Below, piece by piece: positions 17,362 through 25,821 of a stretch of DNA of 35,429 nt. Numbering within the stretch: position 1 is the first letter of the stretch; each line of letters starts with the position of its first letter. The DNA is from Williamsia faeni (GTDB taxonomy: Bacteria > Actinomycetota > Actinomycetes > Mycobacteriales > Mycobacteriaceae), in NCBI GenBank assembly GCA_003202005.1, contig QJJF01000022.1, forward strand, positions 1 to 35,429, written 5' to 3'. The position numbers and the translations under genes are program-made. The notes beneath the pieces are model-generated. The model made no database searches. It was given only the letters and a program-made list of their open reading frames with translations, and was not told where the DNA came from.

Positions 17362-18750
17362 TCACCGACCGAAGAGCTCGATCACATTCGACGACCCCGG
17401 CACTGAGTCGTGCACCGGCATCGGCTGGGGAAGGTTGTTGCCCGCACCGCCGTCCTCCTCGGGGATCCACTCGCCGTACGTATCCAGGGTCAGGGTGTAC
17501 GACCCATGCCCCAGCCACTGAGAGACCTGCATGAAATGCACACCCGCCGACAGCTGCATCGTCGCAAACGTATGCCGCCCAAAATCATGCAGACGCACCC
17601 CCCGCACCGCAGGTTCCGTCGCGGTGGCCGGCGCGCTCACCGGCAAACCCACCTGCACCAGCGCGGGCGCGAGCACCGTCTCGAAGAAGGTGCCGAGCTC
17701 GAGCGGTTGCGACCAATCCAACGGCACCGCATACCGCTGCCCCGCAGTGCGGTGTCCCCCACCGTTGCGCCTATTTGGCCACAGTGGTGCCTCCGCTTCG
17801 TGAGCGCGGGGATGATCGGCAGCCAGGTACTGGCGTAGCCGCTCGGCCAACCACGCCGGCAACGGCACCGACCGACGCGACCGCCGGGACTTCGGCGTGC
17901 TCGTGACCCACCGACCACCGGTCCGGTCTTTGGTCCGGCGGACCGCCACCACGCATCGGGTGTCCTGACCGGGCGCAGTGGTGAACTCCAGATCACGGAC
18001 CTCCAAGCCCGCACACTCCGCCTTGCGCACACCGGAATATGCAAGGAACAGCGTCATCAGCTCGTACACCGGGTATCGCTCCCCCACCAACGCAGCGACT
18101 TCGCCGACTTGCTGTGCTGTCAGCGGGTGGTGCTCGAACTTGTCGTGGTCGCCCACCGAATGCCCGGTGGCGAAGTCCACCTGGTCGGTCGGGCTCGATG
18201 CGATGGCTCCATGGCGCACCGCATATTTGCACACCGCCCGGAACGTTAGCCAGGCGTGTGTCACCGTCTTGGGCGCGAGGCCACGACCGACCAACTGTGC
18301 CAGAAACTCTTCGCAATCGTGCGGTGTGATGCCGGCAATTGCCGTGCCGCCGAACCGATCCAGCGAATACCGCTGCAGAACGTTCTCATAGTCATCGAGG
18401 GTGCGTTGCTTCAAACGCCCCTGTGCCACCTTCACCCGCTTACTGTCCAGCCACGCCCGCCCGTAAAAACCGAACGGCAGATCGCCCGCCTTGCGCTGCT
18501 TGGCCAGAGCGCTGGTACCACCGACATGCTTGGCCACGTTCAATTCGTCGCGGCGAGACTCCGCGGCCTCCCGAGTGGCGAACGACTCCTGCCGGTTACG
18601 AGACTTCTTACGCCCCTCAGGCTTCGCCGGGTCCTCAGGGATCGGCAAACCATCGGCGTCGCGCTCGACTTCCTTCCAGATCACCCGGTAGGTCTTCACG
18701 GGCTTGCCGTTGCGGCGCTGCTTGGTCTCATAGACCTTCACCCACGCCAT
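17362..18750 (-). CDS. Tyrosine site-specific integrase
   Basis: This is a 462-residue phage-type tyrosine recombinase. The order is an N-terminal arm-binding region (about 1-90, basic), a SAM-like core-binding domain (about 95-200), and the catalytic domain. All catalytic residues are visible: Arg242 in YSGVRKAE, Lys287, His388 and Arg392 in LHDFGRH, His415 in QWLGHG, and the nucleophile Tyr425 in LTLDTYGEW. It would integrate and excise the island at the tRNA 3' end beside it. The ATG overlaps the stop of the small upstream frame (TGATGG). Its orientation toward the att core is standard for such elements. The gene looks intact, so the island could still be mobile. Confidence 0.96.
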   Translation of the reverse strand: MAWVKVYETKQRRNGKPVKTYRVIWKEVERDADGLPIPEDPAKPEGRKKSRNRQESFATREAAESRRDELNVAKHVGGTSALAKQRKAGDLPFGFYGRAWLDSKRVKVAQGRLKQRTLDDYENVLQRYSLDRFGGTAIAGITPHDCEEFLAQLVGRGLAPKTVTHAWLTFRAVCKYAVRHGAIASSPTDQVDFATGHSVGDHDKFEHHPLTAQQVGEVAALVGERYPVYELMTLFLAYSGVRKAECAGLEVRDLEFTTAPGQDTRCVVAVRRTKDRTGGRWVTSTPKSRRSRRSVPLPAWLAERLRQYLAADHPRAHEAEAPLWPNRRNGGGHRTAGQRYAVPLDWSQPLELGTFFETVLAPALVQVGLPVSAPATATEPAVRGVRLHDFGRHTFATMQLSAGVHFMQVSQWLGHGSYTLTLDTYGEWIPEEDGGAGNNLPQPMPVHDSVPGSSNVIELFGR

Positions 18751-18983
18751 CAGGCCACCACCTTCCCCAGCCCGATGGACTCGCAGTCACCGCGCACAGT
18801 GGACAATTGCCAGGCAATCCGTCCAGCGGGGCAGACGTCGCCCGCCGAACCGAGCCGCTGGGTGATAACCCCGCAACGCCACCCCCGGACCCGCATCCCC
18901 ACCAAGCGCCGTGCCACCACGCAGGTGACCCGGCGCGGCCCACCGAACCTCACGGCCTCGGCCCTCGTCGCGGCGAACGCCAC
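18750..18983 (-). CDS. Small protein upstream of integrase, unrecognised
   Basis: A 77-codon frame with a GTG start ends in a TGA that overlaps the integrase ATG, which suggests translational coupling. It contains two CxV/CxxG-like cysteine segments (RVTCVVARR, DVCPAGRIAW). A frame starting at an ATG near 19025 (MTTRFARLERRLF) would run into it if one base were changed, so the gene may be longer and frameshifted. I recognise no family. Excisionases or directionality factors are often found in this position, but nothing in the residues proves it. Confidence 0.4.
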   Translation of the reverse strand: MAFAATRAEAVRFGGPRRVTCVVARRLVGMRVRGWRCGVITQRLGSAGDVCPAGRIAWQLSTVRGDCESIGLGKVVA

Positions 18984-19047
18984 CTCGGCCGAACCGCGAA
19001 CAACCGACGCTCCAACCGGGCAAACCTCGTCGTCATCAGACCGTCCA

Positions 19048-19266
19048 CTACGCCAAAAGCCAACGGGCCGAACACTTCGCCTTCACCTGGCGAGCCCGAC
19101 CCCCGTGCCTGCCGCAACCTTCCCAACCCTTGATAGCCACCCGTGTGCATGAGTCTCCGTTACCGCGATACACGCTGCACTGCCCTGCCGAAAATCGGTC
19201 CGACCACACCCCACCTCCTACCGGCGTAGCGGACGCAGCGTGATCGCCTTGCTTCTCGTCGAGCAC
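19048..19266 (-). CDS. Small Cys/His protein with HGG motif
   Basis: This 72-residue protein has the pattern C-x6-10-G-x2-C-x-R-x-A-I-K-G-x4-C-x2-H-G-G, seen in QCSVYRGNGDSCTR followed by AIKGWEGCGRHGGR. It is like the small HGG-type putative zinc-binding proteins common in actinobacterial phages and integrated elements. Three cysteines and a histidine could hold one zinc ion. The function of that group is not known to me. It lies upstream of the integrase in the same direction and is probably part of the element's core gene set. The N-terminal 25 residues look unconserved, so an internal start is possible. Confidence 0.5.
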   Translation of the reverse strand: MLDEKQGDHAASATPVGGGVWSDRFSAGQCSVYRGNGDSCTRVAIKGWEGCGRHGGRARQVKAKCSARWLLA

Positions 19267-19392
19267 ATTGCCAATCGCCTACCTCGTACCAATCACACGC
19301 CAAACCGTAAACCCACCACCGACACATGTCCCGAACACCCGCGCCAGTGCAACCGCCCGGATGCCCGACGGCGTGCCGCGCGAACTGCGACC

Positions 19393-19623
19393 TCAGTAGT
19401 TACCGATTATCGACTCCACCCGCTCAGATAATCGAGCTGCGCTAATGGTTTTAGCAGCAGCTACTTCACCGCCTTCAGTGGCGTAGAGCAGTCGATTCGC
19501 GACCTGCCCTATTGCGTGCCCGTCGCACTCAAACTTTGGCGGCATTCTTGAATTTGCGCCGCGTTCAGCGGAAATAGTTACGGCCCGAACCACGCATACG
19601 TGCAGTTCCAGGCCGTATCTCAT
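19393..19623 (-). CDS. Possible small protein beginning at tRNA fragment
   Basis: A 76-codon frame begins at an ATG directly after the discriminator base of the tRNA fragment (19623) and ends at 19393. The C-terminal half (GQVANRLLYATEGGEVAAAKT...) looks protein-like. The frame remains open upstream through the tRNA fragment, which codes for the familiar GVRIPSGA shadow, so the true start is unclear. I recognise no family. The 126 bases between it and the HGG protein hold no clear gene. Confidence 0.25.
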   Translation of the reverse strand: MRYGLELHVCVVRAVTISAERGANSRMPPKFECDGHAIGQVANRLLYATEGGEVAAAKTISAARLSERVESIIGNY

Positions 19624-19661
19624 TGCGCCCGAGGGGATTCGAACCCCTAACCTCTTGTTCT
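19624..19661 (-). other. Second tRNA 3'-end fragment
   Basis: On the minus strand, AGGGG-TTCGAAT-CCCCT (19648 to 19632) forms a perfect T arm. It is followed by CGGGCGC and a discriminator A at 19624, then ATG instead of CCA. The upstream ACAAG-AGGTT could be the end of an anticodon stem and a variable loop, but no D arm or GCGCCCG 5' acceptor is present. This is a partial tRNA of a different species from the one at 16735, likely the scar of another integration event or a captured attachment core. Confidence 0.55.
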
Positions 19662-19777
19662 CGCCTCCTCCATCTCCTACAGTCCACAACCATCCATGCG
19701 CGACGGGACTGTCAGAACAACGGTGGATCTGATCTTGGTTTGACACGCCGAGCATTGCTTGGCGGAAAGGATCAGAG

Positions 19778-20293
19778 ATGTCCGAAACACTCGAGCCCAT
19801 GACAAACGAGGTGGATCAAAAACAGTTGGCTGAGCAGCTCCTGGCGCAGGCCAAGGAGCAGGGCGTGGATTTGATCGGCCCGAACGGGCTGCTCAACCAG
19901 TTGACGAAGAACGTGCTCGAAACCGCGTTGGATGCGGAGATGACCGAGCACCTCGGGTATGACAAGCACGACCCGGTCGGCCGCGGCAGCGGCAACTCCC
20001 GAAACGGTATGCGATCGAAAACGGTGCTGACCGAGATCGGGCCGGTCGAGATCGAAGTACCGCGGGATACGAACTCCTCGTTCGATCCGCAGATCGTCAA
20101 GAAGCGCCAGCGACGTCTGACGGGTATCGATGAGATCGTATTATCCTTAACAGCAAAGGGATTGACGACCGGAGAAGACGCAGCGCACTTTCAGGATATC
20201 TTTGGTGCGTCGGTGTCGAAGGACACGATTTCCAAGATCACCGACAAAGTCGTCGCCGAGATGACCGAGTGGGTCAACCGGCCCCTGGATCGG
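19778..20293 (+). pseudogene. IS256-family transposase, 3' truncated
   Basis: The first 172 residues match the N-terminus of mutator/IS256-type transposases: a QLTKNVLETALDAEMTEHLGYDKHD start region, GNSRNGMRSKTV, IEVPRDTNSSFDPQIVKK, and SKDTISKITDKVV. Family members have about 400 residues with a DDE triad. Here the frame is lost just after NRPLDR (about 20293), where an IS30-type element begins, and the missing catalytic part is not found on the other side. The gene cannot make an active transposase. The ATG is preceded by GGAAAGGA. Confidence 0.9.
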
Positions 20294-20307
20294 AGGCAGT
20301 CTCTAGC

Positions 20308-21235
20308 GAACGTTGCGAATCGTGGACCAGGAGATTGCCCATGCCACGTGGAGGACACAACCGTGTCTCGCTTGAGATCAAGCGCACCTACTACGAACTG
20401 ATCCGGCAGGGTGGCCCGGCGCCGAGGCAGAGCGCCGGGTCAGCGTGTCGCTGAGCTGCGGATCGCTATGGTTTATCGATGCTGGGGGTGTGAAAATTGC
20501 CGAATCGAAGCCCATCAGTTCGCGGTACTTTAGCCAGAACGACAGGATCGAGATCGCCGACGGACTCAGCTGCGGTGAGCCCGTCAAGGCGATAGCTGCC
20601 CGGATCGGGAAGAGCTACCAGAGCGTCTACCGGGAGATTTCACGCAATAAGAAGTTCGACGGCACCTACCAATCCTGGTATGCCCACAACCAAGCATTCC
20701 TGCGCCGGCGCCGCCCGAAAGAACGGGTAATCGAGACCGAGTTCAGATTGCGAAATGCCATCGCAGGCAAACTCTCTTCCTGCTGGTCCCCCGAACAGCC
20801 ATCGCCACCTTGGTGGAACGAAAGACAAGACTGACCAGACTCGTACACCTGTCCGGCAACCACTCGGCGCAGACCGTCGCCGACGCACTCATTGACGAAT
20901 TCACCGCTCTACCAACACAATTGACGCGCACTCTGACCTGGGACCAAGACAATGAGATGTTCCAGCACGGCAGGATCGAGGCCGCGACCGGGCTCAGCAT
21001 CTACTTCGCCGACCCCCACTCTCCCTGGCAACGAGGGACGAACGAATACACCAATAAGCTCCTGCGGCAGTACTTTCCAAAAGGAACCGATCTCGGCCAA
21101 TGGAGCCAGGCGCACCTTGATCGCGTCGCCACCGAGCTCAACCATCGGCCCAGAAAAGAACTGCACGACCACACACCGCACCAACTCAGGCAAGGGTTGC
21201 GCTACCGACTAAAACACAACAGATTCGCATCGATC
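20308..21235 (+). mobile_element. IS30-type insertion sequence remnant
   Basis: Imperfect terminal inverted repeats are visible: GAACGTTGCGAATC at 20308-20321, and its partner GATTCGCATCGATC at 21222-21235, with 12 of 14 matching. They enclose the decayed IS30-type transposase. The left end abuts the broken IS256-type gene, so it inserted there. The absence of the rest of that gene on the right implies a later deletion or rearrangement. The exact boundaries are approximate. Confidence 0.55.
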
Positions 21236-21274
21236 CTTGGAATCTGCCCCCGGAGGTTGTCGACACGGTCTTGA
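20341..21274 (+). pseudogene. IS30-family transposase, frameshifted and internally deleted
   Basis: Three pieces are recognisable. From ATG 20341 comes the start (MPRGGHNRVSLEIK). After a 1-base frameshift near 20409-20412, where a WPGA-type sequence resumes in another frame, comes the helix-turn-helix region IEIADGLSCGEPVKAIAARIGKS and SVYREISRN, ending at WSPEQ (about 20799). The frame then jumps to the DDE catalytic part IATLVERKTRLTRLVHL, WDQDNEM and PHSPWQRGTNE...LLRQYFPKGTDL. About 120-130 residues between WSPEQ and TLVERK are deleted. The last residues run through the right inverted repeat into flanking DNA. It is inactive. Confidence 0.9.
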
Positions 21275-21342
21275 GTCGGTAACCGTTGCGGTTGGGTGCT
21301 GCGGCCTTCGGTGCGCTGGTAGCGGCCGGCTCCGATCCCGTC

Positions 21343-21687
21343 CTACGACTGCGGCGTAGACGTAGACGTGGGCGTCGTTGTCGCAGACGGCTGACCCGAC
21401 CCCATCGTCCCGCCAGGTCCCACTCCGCCGTGCCGCATCATTGACCCACGCGGGCCCATCTGGTTGCTCTCGTAACCGTGATGCCCACCGTGGTGGCCAC
21501 CGGAGGCATGACCGGCGACGAACCCGGAGAAGAAGATGAGCGCGACGATGAACACGACGCCCGCGGCGATGCCGACCCATGCAAGAACCTGGTAAAGCCG
21601 ATTGGGCCGCTGATCCCTATCGTCGTGCCGGGGTGCCGGCACAATTGTCTCTGATGTCGCTGCATTGGATTCGGGTGTTTCAGTCAT
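21343..21687 (-). CDS. Small single-pass membrane protein with His/Gly-rich tail
   Basis: This 114-residue protein has a charged N-terminal region (1-32) and one membrane segment (about 34-57, LAWVGIAAGVVFIVALIFFS). A tail follows with HHGGHHGYE at 65-73, several Met residues, and a Thr/Ser/Pro-rich end. The His cluster could bind metal ions such as copper or nickel; this is inference. Similar short proteins are common in mycobacteria and relatives without known function. It lies alone between two transposase relics and has no visible operon partner. The ATG at 21687 is the natural start of the frame. Confidence 0.65.
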   Translation of the reverse strand: MTETPESNAATSETIVPAPRHDDRDQRPNRLYQVLAWVGIAAGVVFIVALIFFSGFVAGHASGGHHGGHHGYESNQMGPRGSMMRHGGVGPGGTMGSGQPSATTTPTSTSTPQS

Positions 21688-22324
21688 GTTCGGTGCGATT
21701 CCTCGGAGCGGTCCCTAACACTGGGGCCGGGTGGTGTTGGCGTCCATCGGTGATTGGTCAGTCGATCTCACACGCCCCAATGACGTGGTGACATCGACAG
21801 GTTTCAACTTACCACCGCGATCCTGGCAGGAAGCTGGGAAAAGCCTTCCAGCTGACTACATGTGACACGACAAGAGGGGCTGCCGGGACGAACCCATCTG
21901 ATCGACCGCGATCTGAATCGCAGCGGCGTGCTCGTCGAGAACACTTGGTGCTTGGCGGGCGGGACATGGGTTCGGCAATCTGGACGGCGAGGTCCGCAGG
22001 ATCGCCGAAATTGGTCTGGAGCCACTTGGGCGAAAGACTCAACACAATGGATTTCGAACATTCCCAGACAGCTCGGCGCGCGCCCAACCGGACATCGAAC
22101 CCAGAAGCGCGGACCTTATTTGCGAATGCGGCGACCGGAACGCGGTGTTCGCCAGCATCGACCACGTGTATTCGTTTCTGACCCGCCTCGCAACAGTCCC
22201 GGTATACCTAGCCACGTCGGCGAGGTCGGCGGTAGTCCGCGGCGCGGGACCCCCGCCCTGACTCGGCCGTTGAACTCATCTCGGTTGGCATTATCAAGTT
22301 ATTGGTGGGCTTGGCGATTCGGGT
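21688..22324. other. Non-coding or eroded DNA between IS relics
   Basis: No gene can be supported in these 637 bases. A minus-strand frame at 21809-22165 contains a protein-like stretch (VPVAAFANKVRASGFDVR) and may be the remnant of a lost gene. Its family is not recognisable, and the rest of the frame is not protein-like. Confidence 0.3.
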
Positions 22325-23037
22325 CTATCGTTCACGTTTGGCGCGTCGGTTCTGACGGAAAAACCTGTCCCAGTCACCTTGAAGCGCGGTCGTCGCGGTG
22401 ATCTCGTTCCAGACCCCGAAGCGGCCGGCCATCACCAGCCGGTACCCCGCCGCCGACAGCAGGTGTCGATGGCACCAGAAATGCGGCCAGATGCCGCACA
22501 ATGCCGACACGAAACCTCTGCGCGCGCCCGATCGATTTGAAGCGTTTCATCGCCCACTCACGTTGCCGGGTCGGTTGGTTTGACATTCTCGCCCCGATTG
22601 TTCGGCGACTTCGATTTCCGGTGTTCCACCGAGGGCATCACCACGCGGTGGGCGGGCCCGTAGCCGGAGAGCCTGCTGTTCGCCAGTCCCCCCGCGGCAC
22701 ATAGCGCAAATCCCTCGAGCAGTTTGCGGAAGAACTTTCAGGCGGCATTGGCGTTTCGGCGTGACCGCCCCAATACCTCGAGCACCTTGCCACGTTGGTC
22801 GATCGCGCGCCACAGGTACCGCTGTGCGCCAGTGATTTTCACAAACCCCATCAATGGGAACCACGCCGACCGGGTCGAAGCACATCGAGTTTTGGCGTCG
22901 CGGACCGCGCGACGGCGCGGCATCGCCGGCTTCGAACTTCTCCACGACTCGTTTGACGGTCTTGTGGGTGTGCCGCACATCTCGGCGGCGCCTGCCCTCT
23001 GTGGTGGCTGTGGCTGCGCGAGGCGTGGATTCTTCAC
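22325..23037 (-). pseudogene. IS6-family transposase, heavily frameshifted
   Basis: Reading the minus strand through several frames recovers pieces of an IS6-type transposase in order: FVKITGAQRYLWRAIDQRGKVLEVL, RRNANAA, a stop, KFFRKLLEG, SGYGPAHRVVMPSVEHRKSKSPNN, then NQPTRQREWAMKRFKSIGRAQRF, and finally LCGIWPHFWCHRHLLSAAGYR...FGVWNEITATTAL. At least three frameshifts and one in-frame stop separate them. The N-terminal third is barely recognisable. The DDE residues may be partly present, but no active protein can be made. It abuts the end of the lectin gene. Confidence 0.8.
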
Positions 23038-25346
23038 GGAGGCGGGGATAGCGGAAAGGGGTTGTTTGGGTTTGGTCCGCTAATGGTTGCCGGCGAGGCC
23101 TCGGGGAAGTAATGGCCGAGGAGTGCCTTGAATTTGGGGAATGGATCGGCTTGGTCTCCGGTGAGGTTCTGGTACACGCCTCTTAATGTGCCGGTGGCGT
23201 TCAGTGTCACGCCGTCGCTTTTGAAGCCCGGGGCCGCGGCAATGATGTGGTCGATGGAGTGCCCGAGTTGGGTATGCAGGTAGTACAGGAACAGCATGGA
23301 GCAGCCGGTGCCGGGGCCGTTGCCTATGACAAACAGATTCAAATTTACATAGTCTAGGCGGCTGCCGAAGTCAGGCAGATCCTGCGACCCGTCCTCATTT
23401 CTGTAGAAGCGTTGGCAGTTAGGGTCGCTTGCGGGCAGCGCGGAATTCAACCAGTGTTCAGAAGCATGAGCCGTGAATTGCCCCGGGGCTCCTCTTAGCT
23501 GCGCCATTTGTTCCGTCAGAAATAGCGACAGCCCCTCTCCGCAGCTTTCCTCGTTCGTCCAGCTTGCGTTGGGGTGCCTTTCGAAGCCCCAGCCCTTGTT
23601 TTGGCCCTCCATAAAGCTTTCCGTAATCTCGGCCACCAAGAAGAATCGCGACGAATCAATGTTGCTACTAAGTCCAGGTTTGAGATAAATCTTTCCAGTG
23701 TTACGGGCTCCACCGCCGAAGTGCGTCACGAAAATAGGAATTCGTGCATCAGGTGGAAGCCCGTTCGGGCGGGTAGCGGTGACGCCAGGGAACCAATTCG
23801 CCATTACGCCGTAGTCGCTGTTGTCAGTACCGTTGACGTTCCCATCGATGCGGTCGGCGACCTCGATTAGACCGTTGGTGCGTGCGGGTTCGAGGTTTCC
23901 TATCTGCAGGCAGCTGTCGTATGCGAATGCGTAGTGCTGGGTGTTTCCGCCGTTTCTCAGGCCCGTCGTCACGTACCACTGGGCGTAGAGGACGATGTCC
24001 TCAGCGGGCAGAAACAACGTCGCTGGCTCGGGCCACCCGTAGAAGTCCCCGCTGCCGTCGGGCTTGGTGTTCCAGTACGCGAAGACGGCGCCTGTCTTCG
24101 TCATGGTCGGCGGGTTCGAGGTTGGGTCGGGCCACCAGGCGACCATTCCATCCGCGCCGACGTGAGGGCCGACGCCGTGCATCTTCGGCGGGGGCACGAC
24201 GCCGCCATCGTAGCCATTGCCGTTGTATCTGACTTCGAATTGTCCTGTCGCCCAATGCGCAACATTACCGGTGTGGACGACGAGATGACCGTCGTCTCGG
24301 AGTTCAGCCGTGCCACCAGCGTCGTCGACCGCACCGGCGGTATCTGTCGCCCATACCTGTTCTCCTTGCCAAATGGGCCCTAACGAGGCCTTGTAAAGCA
24401 CCAGATTGCCGTCGGATTGCATCACAAGTAGGTTGCCGCCGCTGCCGCCAGTGTTCGAGGCCCAGGTCGCTTTCTTGTTTGAGGCGAACAGCTGATAGAG
24501 AACGATGTTGCTATCCTCCTGGAGCAGCAATTCGTACTGGCCGTTCGGCGACTTCAAATTCTGATCGACCCTCAAAACGTCGCCCGGACCCAGAGCTGCA
24601 GGAGCCTTCGTAACGGTTACAGTCAGCTTGGGTTCCAGAAGCGCCTGGATTGGATGAGTTAGATAGAAATCTAAGGAGTACGCATTCGGCCGAGTATCGG
24701 GTCGCGGCGTGATCGGAAAGTACGAATGGACGGCCGACATCGCAGGAACCGTGACGTCGAGAGTGGTGCTAATCGACTGCGGGAATGTGTCAAGAGCTGC
24801 CAACAAGCTAAAGGTCCGATCCTCGCCCGCTCGCGATCTGATCGTAAAACCGAGCGCTGTTGTGCGGCCCTGCGCCACCGTCAGCTCCTCGGCATCGAAC
24901 TCAATAGCCGGCCCCGGCGTGAATGTAATCGGGACCTCGCACAGAACGGCGCCACCAGCGTTAGAAACAACCAAGGTGCTCGATACCGGAACGCAAGGTG
25001 GCAGCGTGTCACCGTCCGCATTGACCACGTAAGTCACAGTCGTGGTCGGGTCTACCGGTGCCTGCACGGCACCGTCCGCGAACTCCTCTGGGCCAGCGAT
25101 CGGGACTTGAGGGAGCGGGTTGGGCGGGCGCCCCTTGGGACCTTTCCAACCGGGGGGCCACTCGTCTTCGGGTAGGTCCTCCATTGTGACCCGGAAGAAT
25201 GCGCGTAAGACATGAAATGGCCCCGGTGGGACGAGCGCTGCCGACACCTGCGTGGCCGCCTCGAAGCCCTCGATCACAACGGTATTTACCGGAGTAGAAG
25301 TCGCACCGTCACCAAAATTGAGATGATCGGGCGTGGCATTCGTCAT
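23034..25346 (-). CDS. B-type lectin / InlB-repeat protein with unknown C-terminal domain
   Basis: This 770-residue protein starts at ATG 25346; AGGAGG at 25355-25360 decides that start over the longer frame to 25454. Residues 1-250 are beta-rich and unassigned. About 251-367 is a bulb-type (mannose-binding-like) lectin domain with three QxDxNxVxY-like sites: QEDSNIVLY, QSDGNLVLY and RDDGHLVVH. About 369-457 resembles an InlB B/Flg_new repeat (VRYNGNGYDGG ... YWNTKPDGSG ... IVLYAQW). Residues 462-760 form a domain I do not recognise, with AEITESFM, KGWGFE, CGEGLSLFL and GCSMLFLYYLHTQLGHS. No signal peptide or membrane segment is seen, although such repeats usually occur in surface proteins. 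A sugar-binding role is likely; catalytic activity of the C-terminal domain is open. Confidence 0.85.
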   Translation of the reverse strand: MTNATPDHLNFGDGATSTPVNTVVIEGFEAATQVSAALVPPGPFHVLRAFFRVTMEDLPEDEWPPGWKGPKGRPPNPLPQVPIAGPEEFADGAVQAPVDPTTTVTYVVNADGDTLPPCVPVSSTLVVSNAGGAVLCEVPITFTPGPAIEFDAEELTVAQGRTTALGFTIRSRAGEDRTFSLLAALDTFPQSISTTLDVTVPAMSAVHSYFPITPRPDTRPNAYSLDFYLTHPIQALLEPKLTVTVTKAPAALGPGDVLRVDQNLKSPNGQYELLLQEDSNIVLYQLFASNKKATWASNTGGSGGNLLVMQSDGNLVLYKASLGPIWQGEQVWATDTAGAVDDAGGTAELRDDGHLVVHTGNVAHWATGQFEVRYNGNGYDGGVVPPPKMHGVGPHVGADGMVAWWPDPTSNPPTMTKTGAVFAYWNTKPDGSGDFYGWPEPATLFLPAEDIVLYAQWYVTTGLRNGGNTQHYAFAYDSCLQIGNLEPARTNGLIEVADRIDGNVNGTDNSDYGVMANWFPGVTATRPNGLPPDARIPIFVTHFGGGARNTGKIYLKPGLSSNIDSSRFFLVAEITESFMEGQNKGWGFERHPNASWTNEESCGEGLSLFLTEQMAQLRGAPGQFTAHASEHWLNSALPASDPNCQRFYRNEDGSQDLPDFGSRLDYVNLNLFVIGNGPGTGCSMLFLYYLHTQLGHSIDHIIAAAPGFKSDGVTLNATGTLRGVYQNLTGDQADPFPKFKALLGHYFPEASPATISGPNPNNPFPLSPPP

Positions 25347-25457
25347 TTCACTGTCCTCCTGCTGCGCCTTCAAACCCCGAGTGGACAAGAGGGTATCGCG
25401 CCACAGGTGCTGTTGACGTGCGTAGTCCACTACCTGTTGTGTTTCGACCGACATGTC

Positions 25458-25821
25458 TTACGTCGGCGACGTCCAATACCGTGAGCATCGTCGTCGAGTG
25501 TCGAGGTAGCCCGCATCCCTCAGAGCTGCCTTGAGGACTGAGCTGTAGGGCCGGCCGATGACGGTGGCGATGCCAGCGTGGGTGTTCGGGCCGGCAACCC
25601 GCGGACGCCATGGGTACGCCAAAGGTTCAGGTTCTGCCGTGAGACGCCGATCCGGCGGGCGAGTTCAGCATCGCTCACGCTGTAGGCATGTTTGTGGGTG
25701 TCGATGAGATCGACTAGATCCCGCCGAAGGCGCCCAGGGAGTTCCGGCGCTCATAGTCGTCAGTCACGCAGCAGCGCTCGAGGAGCTTCTGTGCGATCTT
25801 CCGGAGTTGTTTGGCAGACAT
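25458..25821 (-). pseudogene. XRE-type helix-turn-helix repressor-like gene, frameshifted
   Basis: ATG 25821 starts MSAKQLRKIAQKLLERCCVTDDYERRNSLG. The frame must then shift to continue RLRRDLVDLIDTHKHAYSVSDAELARRIGVSRQNLNLWR, a clear helix-turn-helix of the phage-repressor kind. It shifts again after GLPAR to continue AGIATVIGRPYSSVLKAALRDAGYL, ending at the stop at 25458. Two frameshifts make it a pseudogene unless the sequence has errors. The architecture (HTH, then GRPY...LKAAL-DAGYL) is typical of small regulators of actinobacterial phages and integrated elements. It lies upstream of the lectin gene in the same direction. Confidence 0.65.
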
